The translations under genes and the position numbers were made by a program. This document shows positions 22,238 through 31,300 of a stretch of DNA of 33,678 bases, one piece after another (position 1 is the stretch's first letter; each line of letters starts with the position of its first letter). The stretch is taken from positions 1 to 33,678 of the forward strand of contig JAAYAK010000068.1 of the NCBI GenBank assembly GCA_012719415.1, read 5' to 3'. The notes beneath the pieces are model-generated. The model searched no databases and was not told where the DNA came from. It worked only from the letters and a program-made list of their open reading frames with translations. The stretch is from Syntrophorhabdus sp. (GTDB lineage Bacteria > Desulfobacterota > Syntrophorhabdia > Syntrophorhabdales > Syntrophorhabdaceae).

Positions 22238-22987
22238 TTGGCGGAATTTGCCTGTGACCTTCATATACACTCGACATTGTCGCCCTGCGGCAGCCTTGAC
22301 ATGTCGCCCCGGGTCATTGTCGAGAAGGCGCGGGAGGCGGGGCTCGATATTATAGCAGTTACGGACCATAACATGGCGGAGAACACACCTTACGTCAAGG
22401 AAGCGGGAGACCGCAGCGGACTCGTGGTCCTGGCAGGCATGGAACTGCAGACCAGGGAGGAGATACACGTCATCGCCATCTTCGACGACTATGACACGGC
22501 ACACGCTCTCCAACGCATGGTCTATGATCTTTTGCCGCCGGTGGCCAACGATGTCGAGTTCTGGGGTGACCAGGTGGTCGTGGACGGGGAGGATAACATA
22601 ATCCGCAGCGAGGAGAGGCTTCTCATAAGCTCGGCAGGGATCTCCATAGAGGATGCCGTCTCCTGGGTAAAGTCGCACGGGGGCCTGGCGATAGCCTCCC
22701 ATATCGACAGTCCGACGTTCAGCATCATAAGCCAGCTTGGCTTCATACCGGCGGACATCCCCTTCGACGCCCTGGAGATACGTGATCTGGAAAAGGCCGG
22801 GAGCTTCATACCCTTCATCATGAAGAAGGACATTCCCTTCGTGACGTTCTCCGATGCCCATTACCCGGGGGACATAGGCAGGAGAAGAACGAACCTGACG
22901 CTCGATGTGCCTGATTGCGCGAACATAGAAGGCGCCCTGAGGTCCATGGGAGAAAGGATGCTCCCGGGACGGGCACGGCAGTTGTGA
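22238..22987 (+). CDS. PHP-domain phosphoesterase
   Basis: A 249-residue protein starting at TTG (22238) with AGAGAGGG upstream. The PHP metal-binding motifs are present: DLHIHSTLSPCG near the N-terminus, VTDHN (about residues 41-45), the Glu in GMELQTREEIHVIAIF, ASHIDSP, and FSDAHYPGD at the C-terminal side. The PHP fold carries di- or trinuclear metal phosphatases and nucleases. Stand-alone members of this kind (TrpH-like) act on nucleotides or short oligonucleotides in some bacteria, but the substrate here is unknown. Placement within the hydrogenase operon, between a DRTGG protein and an ATPase, suggests a signalling or nucleotide-turnover role (inference). Confidence 0.82.
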   Translation: MAEFACDLHIHSTLSPCGSLDMSPRVIVEKAREAGLDIIAVTDHNMAENTPYVKEAGDRSGLVVLAGMELQTREEIHVIAIFDDYDTAHALQRMVYDLLPPVANDVEFWGDQVVVDGEDNIIRSEERLLISSAGISIEDAVSWVKSHGGLAIASHIDSPTFSIISQLGFIPADIPFDALEIRDLEKAGSFIPFIMKKDIPFVTFSDAHYPGDIGRRRTNLTLDVPDCANIEGALRSMGERMLPGRARQL

Positions 22988-23006
22988 ATATGCGGAAGTC
23001 GGCATT

Positions 23007-23537
23007 ATGATGGAGGATATCTCATCCCATATCATGGATATAGCGATGAATTCAGTTTCGGCAGGGGCGCAGCGCATCCGTGTCGCCGTGGAAAAGGACC
23101 CGCGGACGGCAATGCTGAGCCTCACGATAACCGATGACGGGGTCGGGATGGACCAGGAGACGCTGCAAAAGGTGCAGGACCCCTTCTTTTCAACGAAAAC
23201 GGGAAGGAAGGTGGGGCTCGGCATACCCCTTCTGAAGGGGACGGCAGAGACGACGGGCGGCAGTTTCGAAATGACGAGCGCGAAGGGAGCGGGAACGACG
23301 ATACGGGCGACCTTCGACTGTCGTCACCCTGATCTGCCCCCGCTGGGGAAGATACGGGACACCTTTCTCGTTCTTGTCGTGAGCCATCCCGAGGTCGATT
23401 TCGATCTTCGCTATTCAGTGGATGGCAGGTCCTTCGAGCTCGACACGGAGGAACTGAAAAGGGAACTGGACGGTGTCCCGGTGAACCACCCGGAAGTCAT
23501 CAGTTTCCTTGGCAAATATCTTGACGAACATCTGTGA
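23007..23537 (+). CDS. stand-alone histidine-kinase-like ATPase
   Basis: A 176-residue protein with an HATPase_c core: N-box SHIMDIAMNSVSAGA (about residues 7-21), G1 ITDDGVGMD (about 41-49), F-box PFFSTK, and G2 GRKVGLGIPLLKG. No DHp domain and no phospho-accepting His are present. The C-terminal 65 or so residues (from KIRDTFLVLVVSHPEVDFDLRY onward) form an additional small domain of unknown type. This is the second free ATPase of the operon, only distantly similar to the RsbW-like one. It may phosphorylate a Ser/Thr or act as a regulatory ATPase. The gene lies 40 bases before the HndB-like gene. Confidence 0.78.
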   Translation: MMEDISSHIMDIAMNSVSAGAQRIRVAVEKDPRTAMLSLTITDDGVGMDQETLQKVQDPFFSTKTGRKVGLGIPLLKGTAETTGGSFEMTSAKGAGTTIRATFDCRHPDLPPLGKIRDTFLVLVVSHPEVDFDLRYSVDGRSFELDTEELKRELDGVPVNHPEVISFLGKYLDEHL

Positions 23538-23575
23538 TTTTATATAGATTGTTATCATCATAAGGAGGCCGAGAG

Positions 23576-23926
23576 ATGAATCTTGAAGAGCTGAAGAAAA
23601 TAAGGGAAAAGGCGCAAAAGGATGTGGAGCTGCGGCAGAAGCAGGCACGGGTGCGGATCGTCGTTGGGATGGGGACGAGCGGCATAGCCGCCGGCGCGCG
23701 TGACGTGCTCAAAACATTCGTTGAAGAGGTGGGGAAGCGCAACCTTTCCGACGTGGTCGTGACGCAGACGGGCGAGAAGGGCCTTGCCTCGCAGGAGCCG
23801 ATGGTGGAGGTCTTCGAGGAGGACAAACCCGTCGTCGTGTACGGGAACATGGATTCGGAGAAGGCAAAAAGGGTGGTGGTGGAGCACGTGGTCAACGGGC
23901 ACCCCGTTTCGGAATTTGCCATTTAG
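23576..23926 (+). CDS. HndB-like thioredoxin-fold protein lacking all cysteines
   Basis: A 116-residue protein; AAGGAGG precedes the ATG. The body (RIVVGMGTSGIAAGARDVLK, VVVTQTG, MVEVFEEDKPVVVYGNMD) is clearly that of the thioredoxin-like [2Fe-2S] ferredoxins encoded as separate small subunits in NAD(P)-linked hydrogenases, such as HndB of Desulfovibrio. However, there is not one cysteine in the protein: the places where the family carries its C-x4-C and C-x3-C ligands are occupied by Gly/Ser and Glu/Ala-type residues (MGTSG, TGEKGLAS). It cannot hold the usual [2Fe-2S] cluster and is probably structural or regulatory. The next genes are hydC2, hydB2 and hydA2. Confidence 0.82.
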   Translation: MNLEELKKIREKAQKDVELRQKQARVRIVVGMGTSGIAAGARDVLKTFVEEVGKRNLSDVVVTQTGEKGLASQEPMVEVFEEDKPVVVYGNMDSEKAKRVVVEHVVNGHPVSEFAI

Positions 23927-23947
23927 GCAACCAAAAAGGAGGCTGGC

Positions 23948-24406
23948 TTGGACAGGGAAGCTATTCTCAAGAAATTTGAACCAAACCTCAGCAACATACT
24001 TTACATCATGCACGATCTCCAGGATAACAACCCGGAGAGGTATCTCGCCAAGGAAGACATCGAGGTCTGTGCGGACTATCTCAACGTCCCGTACAGTTAC
24101 GTGCACAGCGTTGCAAGCTTCTACACGATGTTCAGCCTCAAACCCCGGGGCAGGAACATCATACGCCTCTGCGAGTCCCCTCCGTGCCATCTCATGGGGG
24201 CGCACTCGCTTCTCGAATACCTCAAGGGTTCACTGAAGGTCGACGTGGGGGGGACAACCAAGGACGGAATATTCACGCTGGAACTGACGAGCTGCCTCGG
24301 CGCCTGTGGTGTGGCACCAGCCATGATGCTTAACGAAGAGATGTTCGGCAATCTCACACCGGAGAAGGTCGATGCCATCCTTGACAAGAGGAGAAAAGAG
24401 ATATGA
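23948..24406 (+). CDS. hydC: hydrogenase subunit HydC (NuoE-like), copy 2
   Basis: A 152-residue protein starting at TTG (23948) behind AAAAAGGAGG. NuoE-like [2Fe-2S] protein: HSVASFYTMFSLKP, ligand pairs CESPPCHLMGA (about residues 81-86) and CLGACGVAPAM (about 120-124). Unlike the HndB-like protein before it and HydB2 after it, this subunit keeps all four ligands, so it is the only thioredoxin-fold [2Fe-2S] protein in this subset. Its stop overlaps the hydB2 start (ATGA at 24403-24406). Confidence 0.9.
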   Translation: MDREAILKKFEPNLSNILYIMHDLQDNNPERYLAKEDIEVCADYLNVPYSYVHSVASFYTMFSLKPRGRNIIRLCESPPCHLMGAHSLLEYLKGSLKVDVGGTTKDGIFTLELTSCLGACGVAPAMMLNEEMFGNLTPEKVDAILDKRRKEI

Positions 24407-25983
24407 ACCTCGTAAGAAACCACGTATTGATCAGTATCGATGCAGGGACGATCATGGCGGGCGCCCGTGCCGTCGAGAAGGCACTGGTGGAGGAGATCAA
24501 CAAGCAGGGTCTTTCCGGCGAGATAGCGGTACTGGAGACTGGCAGCATAGGGGCGACGGGTCAGGGGGTTGTCATCGTTGTCTATCCCGAAGGTGTTTAC
24601 TATGCGAATGTGACACCCGCGGACGCGGCCGAACTTGTCGAGGAGCACCTGCTGAAGGGAAGGCCCGTCAAAAGGCTCATAATGACGGAGATGCCCAAAC
24701 AGCACGTCATCAAGAAGGAAAAGACAGGCCTGCTCAGGGAGCAGCCGCGGATCGTGCTGCGCAACAGCGGTGTCATCAACCCGGAGAACATTGACGAATA
24801 CATCGCCGAGGGCGGATATGAGGCCCTCGAAAGGGCCTTTACCGAACTCAAGCCTGCCGGGGTCATCAAAGAGGTCAAGGACTCGGGGCTCATGGGCAGG
24901 GGTGGTGCGGCCTTTACGACGGCCATGAAATGGGAATTTGCCTCGAGGGCACCGGGCGATGTGAAATACATCATATGCAACGCCGACGAGGGCGAGCCGG
25001 GAACGTTCAAGGACAGGCTCATCCTCGAAGGAGATCCCCACAAGCTCATCGAGGGCATGATACTCGCGGGATATGCCGTGGGCGCGACGAAGGGCTTTGT
25101 CTACATCCGCGGCGAGTACGCCCTTTCCATCGAGCGGTTGGAAAAGGCCATCACCCAGGCACGGCTCTACGGGCTTCTTGGCGACGACATACTCGAGAGC
25201 GGCTTCAGTTTTGACATTTCGGTCATGAAGGGCGCGGGTGCCTACGTCTGTGGTGAAGAGACGGCGCTTATCGAGTCCCTGGAAGGGAAGAGGGGTCATC
25301 CCCGCAACAAGCCTCCCTACCCCGTGACGGAGGGCCTCTGGGCCAAACCGACCGTTGTGAACAACGTGGAGACGCTGGCGAACGTGCCGGAGATCGTCCG
25401 CAACGGAGCCGCCTGGTACCGCGGTTACGGCACGGACAAGTGCCCGGGGACGAAGGTCTACACCATAATCGGCAACGTGGCGACGCCGGGGCTCATCGAA
25501 GCGGAGATGGGCACCACCCTGCGCGACATCATCTATGAATACGCCGGCGGCATCAAGGACGGCAAGAAATTCAAAGGCGCTCTCGTCGGCGGAGCCGCGG
25601 GTGCCTTCATGGGGCCCGAGATGCTCGACGCGAAGATGGACTTCGTGAACCTCAAGGAATACGCGGCCGTGCTGGGCTCGGGCGCCATTCTCGTCATGGA
25701 CGAGGATGCCGACATCGTGGGGATGCTCCAGAGCGTCCTCCACTTCTTCAGGCATGAGTCCTGCGGCCATTGCGTGCCCTGCCGCCTCGGCACGAACCAG
25801 CTCGCCGAGATAGTCGACCGCATAGCGGAAGGGAAGGGGAAGGCCGAGGACGTGGACAAGCTCGTCTCCATATCGGAGGTGATGCGCGACACGTCGTTCT
25901 GCCCACTGGGCCAGTCGCCGGTCCTGCCCATAACGAGTTCCCTGAGATTCTTCAAGGACGAGGTATACAGCAGGGTGCAGTGA
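24403..25983 (+). CDS. hydB: HydB-like NuoF homologue, reduced cofactor set, copy 2
   Basis: A 526-residue HydB/NuoF homologue. The N-terminal thioredoxin-like domain is still there (VLISIDAGTIMAGARAV, ETGSIGATGQGVVIVVYPEG), but all four [2Fe-2S] ligands are replaced (Ser11, Thr16, Ser48, Thr52). The NuoF core is present with NADEGEPGTFKD and CGEETALIESLEGKRG. The glycine-rich NADH motif reads GLMGRGGAAFTTAMKW instead of the usual ...FPTG.KW. The [4Fe-4S] motif CGHCVPC (Cys454, 457, 460; Cys500) is intact. The protein ends soon after it, without the two-cluster C-terminal ferredoxin of HydB1. It may act with a different acceptor or as a simplified diaphorase. Operon partners are hydC2 and hydA2. 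Confidence 0.88.
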   Translation: MNLVRNHVLISIDAGTIMAGARAVEKALVEEINKQGLSGEIAVLETGSIGATGQGVVIVVYPEGVYYANVTPADAAELVEEHLLKGRPVKRLIMTEMPKQHVIKKEKTGLLREQPRIVLRNSGVINPENIDEYIAEGGYEALERAFTELKPAGVIKEVKDSGLMGRGGAAFTTAMKWEFASRAPGDVKYIICNADEGEPGTFKDRLILEGDPHKLIEGMILAGYAVGATKGFVYIRGEYALSIERLEKAITQARLYGLLGDDILESGFSFDISVMKGAGAYVCGEETALIESLEGKRGHPRNKPPYPVTEGLWAKPTVVNNVETLANVPEIVRNGAAWYRGYGTDKCPGTKVYTIIGNVATPGLIEAEMGTTLRDIIYEYAGGIKDGKKFKGALVGGAAGAFMGPEMLDAKMDFVNLKEYAAVLGSGAILVMDEDADIVGMLQSVLHFFRHESCGHCVPCRLGTNQLAEIVDRIAEGKGKAEDVDKLVSISEVMRDTSFCPLGQSPVLPITSSLRFFKDEVYSRVQ

Positions 25984-26023
25984 GCCCGATCTGGTCCGGG
26001 CGGTCACATCAAGGAGAGATAGC

Positions 26024-27790
26024 ATGAGCATGGTACAACTGACCATAAACAATATACCCGTGGAGGTGCCGGAAGGCACGACCATCCTGTGGGCGGCGAA
26101 GAAAGCGGGATTCACGATCCCCACGCTTTGCCATCATCCCGATCTTACGCCGGGAGGGCAGTGCGGGATCTGTGTTGTCGAGATAGAGGGCATACCGGGC
26201 CTGAAAAGGTCCTGCATGACCCCCGCGGCCGATGGTTTCAAGGTGAAGACCCACACGCCCCGGGTCATGGCCACACGCAGGCAGCTCGTCGAACTTATTC
26301 TGTCCAACCACGATACCGATTGCCTGACGTGCGTGAAGAACAACAACTGCGAGCTCCAGCAGCTTGCCGCCACGGTCGGCATCAATACCCTCGATTATGC
26401 GAACGCCGAGCGGGAGAAGCTTCCCATAGACCGTTCCAGCGTCGCCATTGTCCGGGACCCCAACAAGTGCATACTCTGCGGACGTTGCATAGAGGTCTGC
26501 AGCAGGGTTCAGACGGTGAATGCCCTCGCCATCAATCACAGGGGTTTCGACACGGTCATCACGACGGCCTTCGACGCCGGTCTCGGGAACAGCGTCTGCA
26601 TCAATTGCGGACAGTGCGTCGTTCATTGCCCCGTCGGGGCCCTCTACGAGAAGAGCGCCGTCGATGAGGTGTGGGACGCTATCCACGACCCCGACAAGTT
26701 TGTCGTCGTCCAGGAGGCACCCGCGGTGAGGGTGCAGCTCGGCGAGGAGTTCGGGATGCCGACGGGCTCGCTGGTCAGCGGGAAGATGCACGCGGCCTTG
26801 AGGAGGCTTGGTTTCGACGCGGTGCTGGAAACGAACTTCACCGCCGACCTTACCATTATGGAGGAAGGGACGGAGCTTATAGGCCGGCTGACCTCGGGGA
26901 AGAACCTGCCTCTTATCACCTCCTGCAGTCCGGGATGGATAAAGTTCATGGAGACCTTCTTCCATGACATGATCCCCCATATGTCCACGGCCAAATCCCC
27001 GCAGCAGATGTTCGGCACCCTCGCGAAGACATACTACGCCGAGGCAAAAGGTATAGACCCGGCGAAGATAGTCTCTGTTTCCATCATGCCCTGCACCGCG
27101 AAGAAGTTCGAGTGCTTGAGGCCCGAGATGACATCGAGCGGCTATCAGGACGTCGATTACGTCCTTACGACGAGGGAACTGGGCAGGATGATGCGCGAGG
27201 CCGGCCTCGACATAAAGGAAATGCCCGATGAGCCCGCCGACGACATCCTCGGCGATTACACCGGTGCGGCCACCATCTTCGGCGCCACAGGCGGGGTCAT
27301 GGAAGCCGCGGTGCGGAGCGCTTACCGTCTCGTAACCGGACGGGAGCTTGAGGATGTGGAGATAAAACCCGTCAGGGGCCTCAAGGGAATAAAAGAGGCG
27401 GAGATCGACATCGACGGGACAAAGGTCAAGGTTGCCGTGGCCCACAGCTGCGGCCAGGCGCGGGCGCTTCTTGACAAGGTGAGGGACCAGATCGCGAAGG
27501 ACGGAAAGTCCGAATACCAGTTCATCGAGGTCATGGCCTGCCCCGGTGGATGCGTTGGCGGCGGCGGCCAGTCCTGGGGCAGCAACATCGCGAAACGTGC
27601 CCGCAGGGGAGAGGCCCTTTACGAAGAGGACCGCAGTCTGCCACTGAGGCGTTCCCACGAGAACCCCTCCGTTCAGGCGGTGTACGAAAAATATCTCGAG
27701 AAACCAAATTCGGAGAAGGCCCACAAACTTCTCCACACTCATTATTATAAAAGGAGTACCGTGGACGGCAAGATACTGCCGAACCAGTAG
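26024..27790 (+). CDS. hydA: [FeFe] hydrogenase catalytic subunit HydA (group A3-like), copy 2
   Basis: A 588-residue protein; AAGGAGAG precedes the ATG. N-terminal [2Fe-2S] (Cys36, 47, 50, 64), His-ligated cluster motif (His96, Cys100, 103, 109), two [4Fe-4S] motifs (Cys149-159 and 192-202), then the H-cluster domain with TSCSPGW (Cys301, Ser302), MPCTAKKFE (Cys357) and EVMACPGGC (Cys506, Cys510). The proton-transfer Cys is kept; the adjacent residue, a cluster-ligand Cys in TSCCP enzymes, is Ser. It lacks the C-terminal thioredoxin-like domain of copy 1 and ends with the typical LLHTHYYKRS. With HydC2, HydB2 and the HndB-like protein it should form a second soluble hydrogenase complex of HndABCD-like composition. 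Confidence 0.92.
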   Translation: MSMVQLTINNIPVEVPEGTTILWAAKKAGFTIPTLCHHPDLTPGGQCGICVVEIEGIPGLKRSCMTPAADGFKVKTHTPRVMATRRQLVELILSNHDTDCLTCVKNNNCELQQLAATVGINTLDYANAEREKLPIDRSSVAIVRDPNKCILCGRCIEVCSRVQTVNALAINHRGFDTVITTAFDAGLGNSVCINCGQCVVHCPVGALYEKSAVDEVWDAIHDPDKFVVVQEAPAVRVQLGEEFGMPTGSLVSGKMHAALRRLGFDAVLETNFTADLTIMEEGTELIGRLTSGKNLPLITSCSPGWIKFMETFFHDMIPHMSTAKSPQQMFGTLAKTYYAEAKGIDPAKIVSVSIMPCTAKKFECLRPEMTSSGYQDVDYVLTTRELGRMMREAGLDIKEMPDEPADDILGDYTGAATIFGATGGVMEAAVRSAYRLVTGRELEDVEIKPVRGLKGIKEAEIDIDGTKVKVAVAHSCGQARALLDKVRDQIAKDGKSEYQFIEVMACPGGCVGGGGQSWGSNIAKRARRGEALYEEDRSLPLRRSHENPSVQAVYEKYLEKPNSEKAHKLLHTHYYKRSTVDGKILPNQ

Positions 27791-27826
27791 GTTTGATCGC
27801 CAGGTAACTCTGAGGGAGGGATGAAG

Positions 27827-28321
27827 ATGTCAGAAAAGCAATGCCATTGTGCCGAGGTTCAGGAGGAAGAACTCTATCCCCGGCTCGAAGAAGTCATCAT
27901 GGAACATAAGGGGAAGGGAGAAGACCTCATCATGGTGCTGCACAAGGCGCAGAACCTGTTTGGTTATCTTCCGAGAAGGGCCCAGGAGATGGTCGCGGAA
28001 GGCCTCAATGTTTCGCTCAACGAGGTGTACGGCGTCATCACCTTCTACAACTTCTTCTCGACCGTGCCCCAGGGACGCAACAGTGTGAAGGTCTGTCTCG
28101 GCACGGCATGCTACGTGAGAGGTTCACAGGAGGTTCTCGACAAGGCCCAGAAGGAACTCGGTATCAAGGTGGGCGGCACGACGGAAGACCGGCGGTACTC
28201 CCTCGACGTTGTCCGTTGCATAGGCGCGTGCGGCCTCGCGCCGGCGATGCTGGTCAATGAGGACGTCTACGGGCGGGTCAAGCCACCGCACCTCATGGAT
28301 GTGCTTGAAAAGTACGAGTAA
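27827..28321 (+). CDS. hydC: hydrogenase subunit HydC (NuoE-like), copy 3
   Basis: About 164 residues from the ATG at 27827, seven bases after GGGAGG; an ATG at 27821 is too close to that site. NuoE-like protein with YGVITFYNFFS, CLGTACYVRG and CIGACGLAPAM, all four [2Fe-2S] ligands present. The N-terminus contains two extra Cys and a His (QCHCAEV) of unknown purpose. It belongs with hydB3 (15 bases downstream) and hydA3 as the third hydrogenase complex. Confidence 0.9.
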   Translation: MSEKQCHCAEVQEEELYPRLEEVIMEHKGKGEDLIMVLHKAQNLFGYLPRRAQEMVAEGLNVSLNEVYGVITFYNFFSTVPQGRNSVKVCLGTACYVRGSQEVLDKAQKELGIKVGGTTEDRRYSLDVVRCIGACGLAPAMLVNEDVYGRVKPPHLMDVLEKYE

Positions 28322-28336
28322 GGAGGAAGGATAAAC

Positions 28337-31300
28337 ATGGAGGTATCTCGCGCTCACATATTGATTTGTGCTGGGGCTGCATGCGTCTCGTCCGGTTGCC
28401 GTCAGATCAGGGATGCGGTTGTCAACAAGATCATCGAACAGGGTCTGCAGAATGAGATCAAGGTCATTGAGACGGGTTGCATCGGCTCCTGCGACCTGGG
28501 TCCTCTGGCGCTTGTTTACCCGGAAGGGGTTCTCTATCAGAAGCTCACGCCTGCGGACGCCGAAGAAATAGTAACGGAACATCTTCTCAAGGGCAGGATA
28601 GTCGAGCGCCTTCTTTACAAGGAGGCGGTAACTGCAAAGACCATCCCCTCGATGAAGGAGATCGATTTCTTCAAGAACCAGGTCAAGATCGTCCTGAGGA
28701 ACTGCGGTGTCATCAACCCGATGAACATCGAAGAGTATATTGCCCGCGACGGCTATCTGGCCCTCGGCAAGGCATTGACATCGATGACCCGCGAAGAGGT
28801 CATCGACGAGGTCCTCAAGTCGGGCCTCCGCGGCCGCGGTGGCGGCGGTTTTCCCACGGGGATCAAGTGGAAGTTCGCCTTTCAGTCCCCCGGCGATGTG
28901 AAGTACGTCGTCTGCAACGCCGACGAAGGCGACCCGGGCGCGTTCATGGACCGCAGCGTTCTTGAAGGCGATCCGCACAGCGTCATAGAGGCGATGGCAA
29001 TAGCCGCGTACGCGATCGGCGCCCAGCAGGGATACGTCTATGCCAGGGCCGAGTATCCCCTTGCCATCGAGCGGCTTAACTGGGCCATCGGGCAGGCGAG
29101 GGAATACAAGTTCCTCGGAAAGAACATCCTCGAGACGGGCTTCAATTTCGACCTCGAGATCCGCATCGGCGCGGGCGCCTTCGTCTGTGGCGAGGAAACG
29201 GCCCTCATGATCTCCATCGAGGGCAAACGCGGTGAGCCGAGACCGAGACCTCCCTTCCCCGTGGTCAAGGGTCTTTTCAATGCCCCGACGCTCCTCAACA
29301 ATGTTGAGACATACGCCAATATCCCCGCCATCATCAACAACGGAGCCGCCTGGTATGCCCAGTATGGCACGGAAAAGAGCAAGGGTACGAAGGTCTTTGC
29401 CCTCGCCGGCGCCGTTAACAACACGGGCCTTGTCGAAGTGCCCATGGGCACGCCGCTGGGGGACATCGTCTTCAATATCGGCGGCGGCATCAAGGGGGGC
29501 AAGAAATACAAAGCCGCGCAGCTCGGTGGTCCTTCCGGCGGCTGTATCCCCATCGATCACCTCAACGTTCCCGTCGATTATGAATCCGTTGCGGAGCTCG
29601 GCGCCATCGTCGGGTCGGGCGGTCTCATCGTCGCCGACGAGGACACATGCATGGTCGACTTTGCCCGGTTCTTCCTCGATTTCATCCAGCATGAGTCGTG
29701 CGGAAAGTGCCCACCCTGCCGCATAGGCACGAAGCGTATGCTCGAGATCCTAAGGCGCATCACGCACGGCGAGGGAAAGCCGGAGGATATCGACAACCTC
29801 GTTGAACTCGCGACGCGCATCAAGGATTCGGCCCTGTGCGGCCTCGGCCAGACGGCGCCGAACCCCATTCTCTCAACGCTCCAGTACTTCAAACACGAGT
29901 ACATGGAACATATCGAGGACAAGCATTGCCGGGCGGGTGTCTGCAGCGCCCTCTTTGACGCCCCCTGCCAGAACGCCTGTCCCGCGGACCAGAATGCGTG
30001 GGGATACGTGACCCTCATCAGCGAAGGCCGGATGAAAGAGGCCATTGCCGTCATCAAGGAATCGAATCCCTTCCCGGCGACACTGGGCCGGGTCTGTGTC
30101 CATCCCTGCGAGGCGAAATGCCGCAGGGCCCAGATAGACGCTCCCATCTCGATCTGCTCCCTGAAGCGGTACGCGGCGGATGTGGACATGAAGTCCCACC
30201 CCCGCTACCAACCTCTGGCGGAGGAACCGAAGGGCAAAAAGGTCGCCGTCATCGGCGCCGGCCCGGCCGGGCTTGCGGGAGCCTATTTCCTCGCCCTCAA
30301 GGGGTACGGCGTGACGGTCTTCGAGGCGCTCCCCGTGGCGGGCGGCATGCTCGCCGTGGGCATCCCCGACTATCGTCTGCCCAGGGAGATACTGGAGAAC
30401 GAGATAAGGTCCATCACCGACCTCGGCGTGGAGATCAAGTACAACATGGCCTTCGGCAAGGACATCACCGCGGAGAAGCTGTTCGGTGATGGATACAGTG
30501 CCATCCTTGTTGCCACAGGTGCCCACAAGGGACAGAGGCTTGGCATCCCCGGCGAGGAAACACCGGGAGTGCTTGACGGCGTGACATTCCTGCGTGACGT
30601 CAATCTCGGAAAAACGGTCAAGGTCGAGGGTAAGGTCGCCGTCATCGGCGGCGGCAACGTGGCCATCGACGCGGCACGGGCTGCCCTGCGGCTCGGGGCC
30701 AGCGATGTCTCCATACTCTACCGGCGCGAGCGGTCGGACATGCCGGCGTACGTTGAGGAGATCGACGAGGCAGAGAAAGAGGGCATCGCCATCAACACCC
30801 TCACGGCCCCTTTGAGCATAGTGGCGAAGGGCGGCAAGGCCGCGGGAGTGGGGTGCTCCCGGATGAGCCTCGGGAAGTTCGACAAGGGCGGCAGGCGCAC
30901 ACCACAGGCCATACCCGGTTCCGATTTCGTGTTCGACGCCGACATGGTCATAGCCGCCATAGGCCAGACGCCCGATCTTTCGTGGATGAACGGGGATGGT
31001 ATCAAGGCCGGCAAGGCCGGCACCGTTGAAGTGAATATGAAGACCCTTGCCACGGGCGCTGACGGCATCTTTGCCGCCGGCGACAATGTCAGGGGACCCG
31101 CCACGGTCGTCGAGGCCGTCGGCGACGGCAAGACGGCTGCCATGGCCATTGATGAATATCTCGGTGGCGACGGAAAGGCGCCAAACGCCTTCCGTGATGA
31201 GCTCGTCAACATGGTCGTCTCCTATGACGAGACGATGTACCAGAAGGAACTGGGCAGGGCGGTGATGCCGCATCTGCCTGTATCGAAACGGGACCGCAAT

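Noticed and set aside
24121-26124. Very long minus-strand open frame (667 codons) opposite hydC2/hydB2
   Set aside because: Mirror frame of GC-rich coding sequence; the plus strand encodes well-recognised hydrogenase subunits, and the reverse frame has no known motifs.
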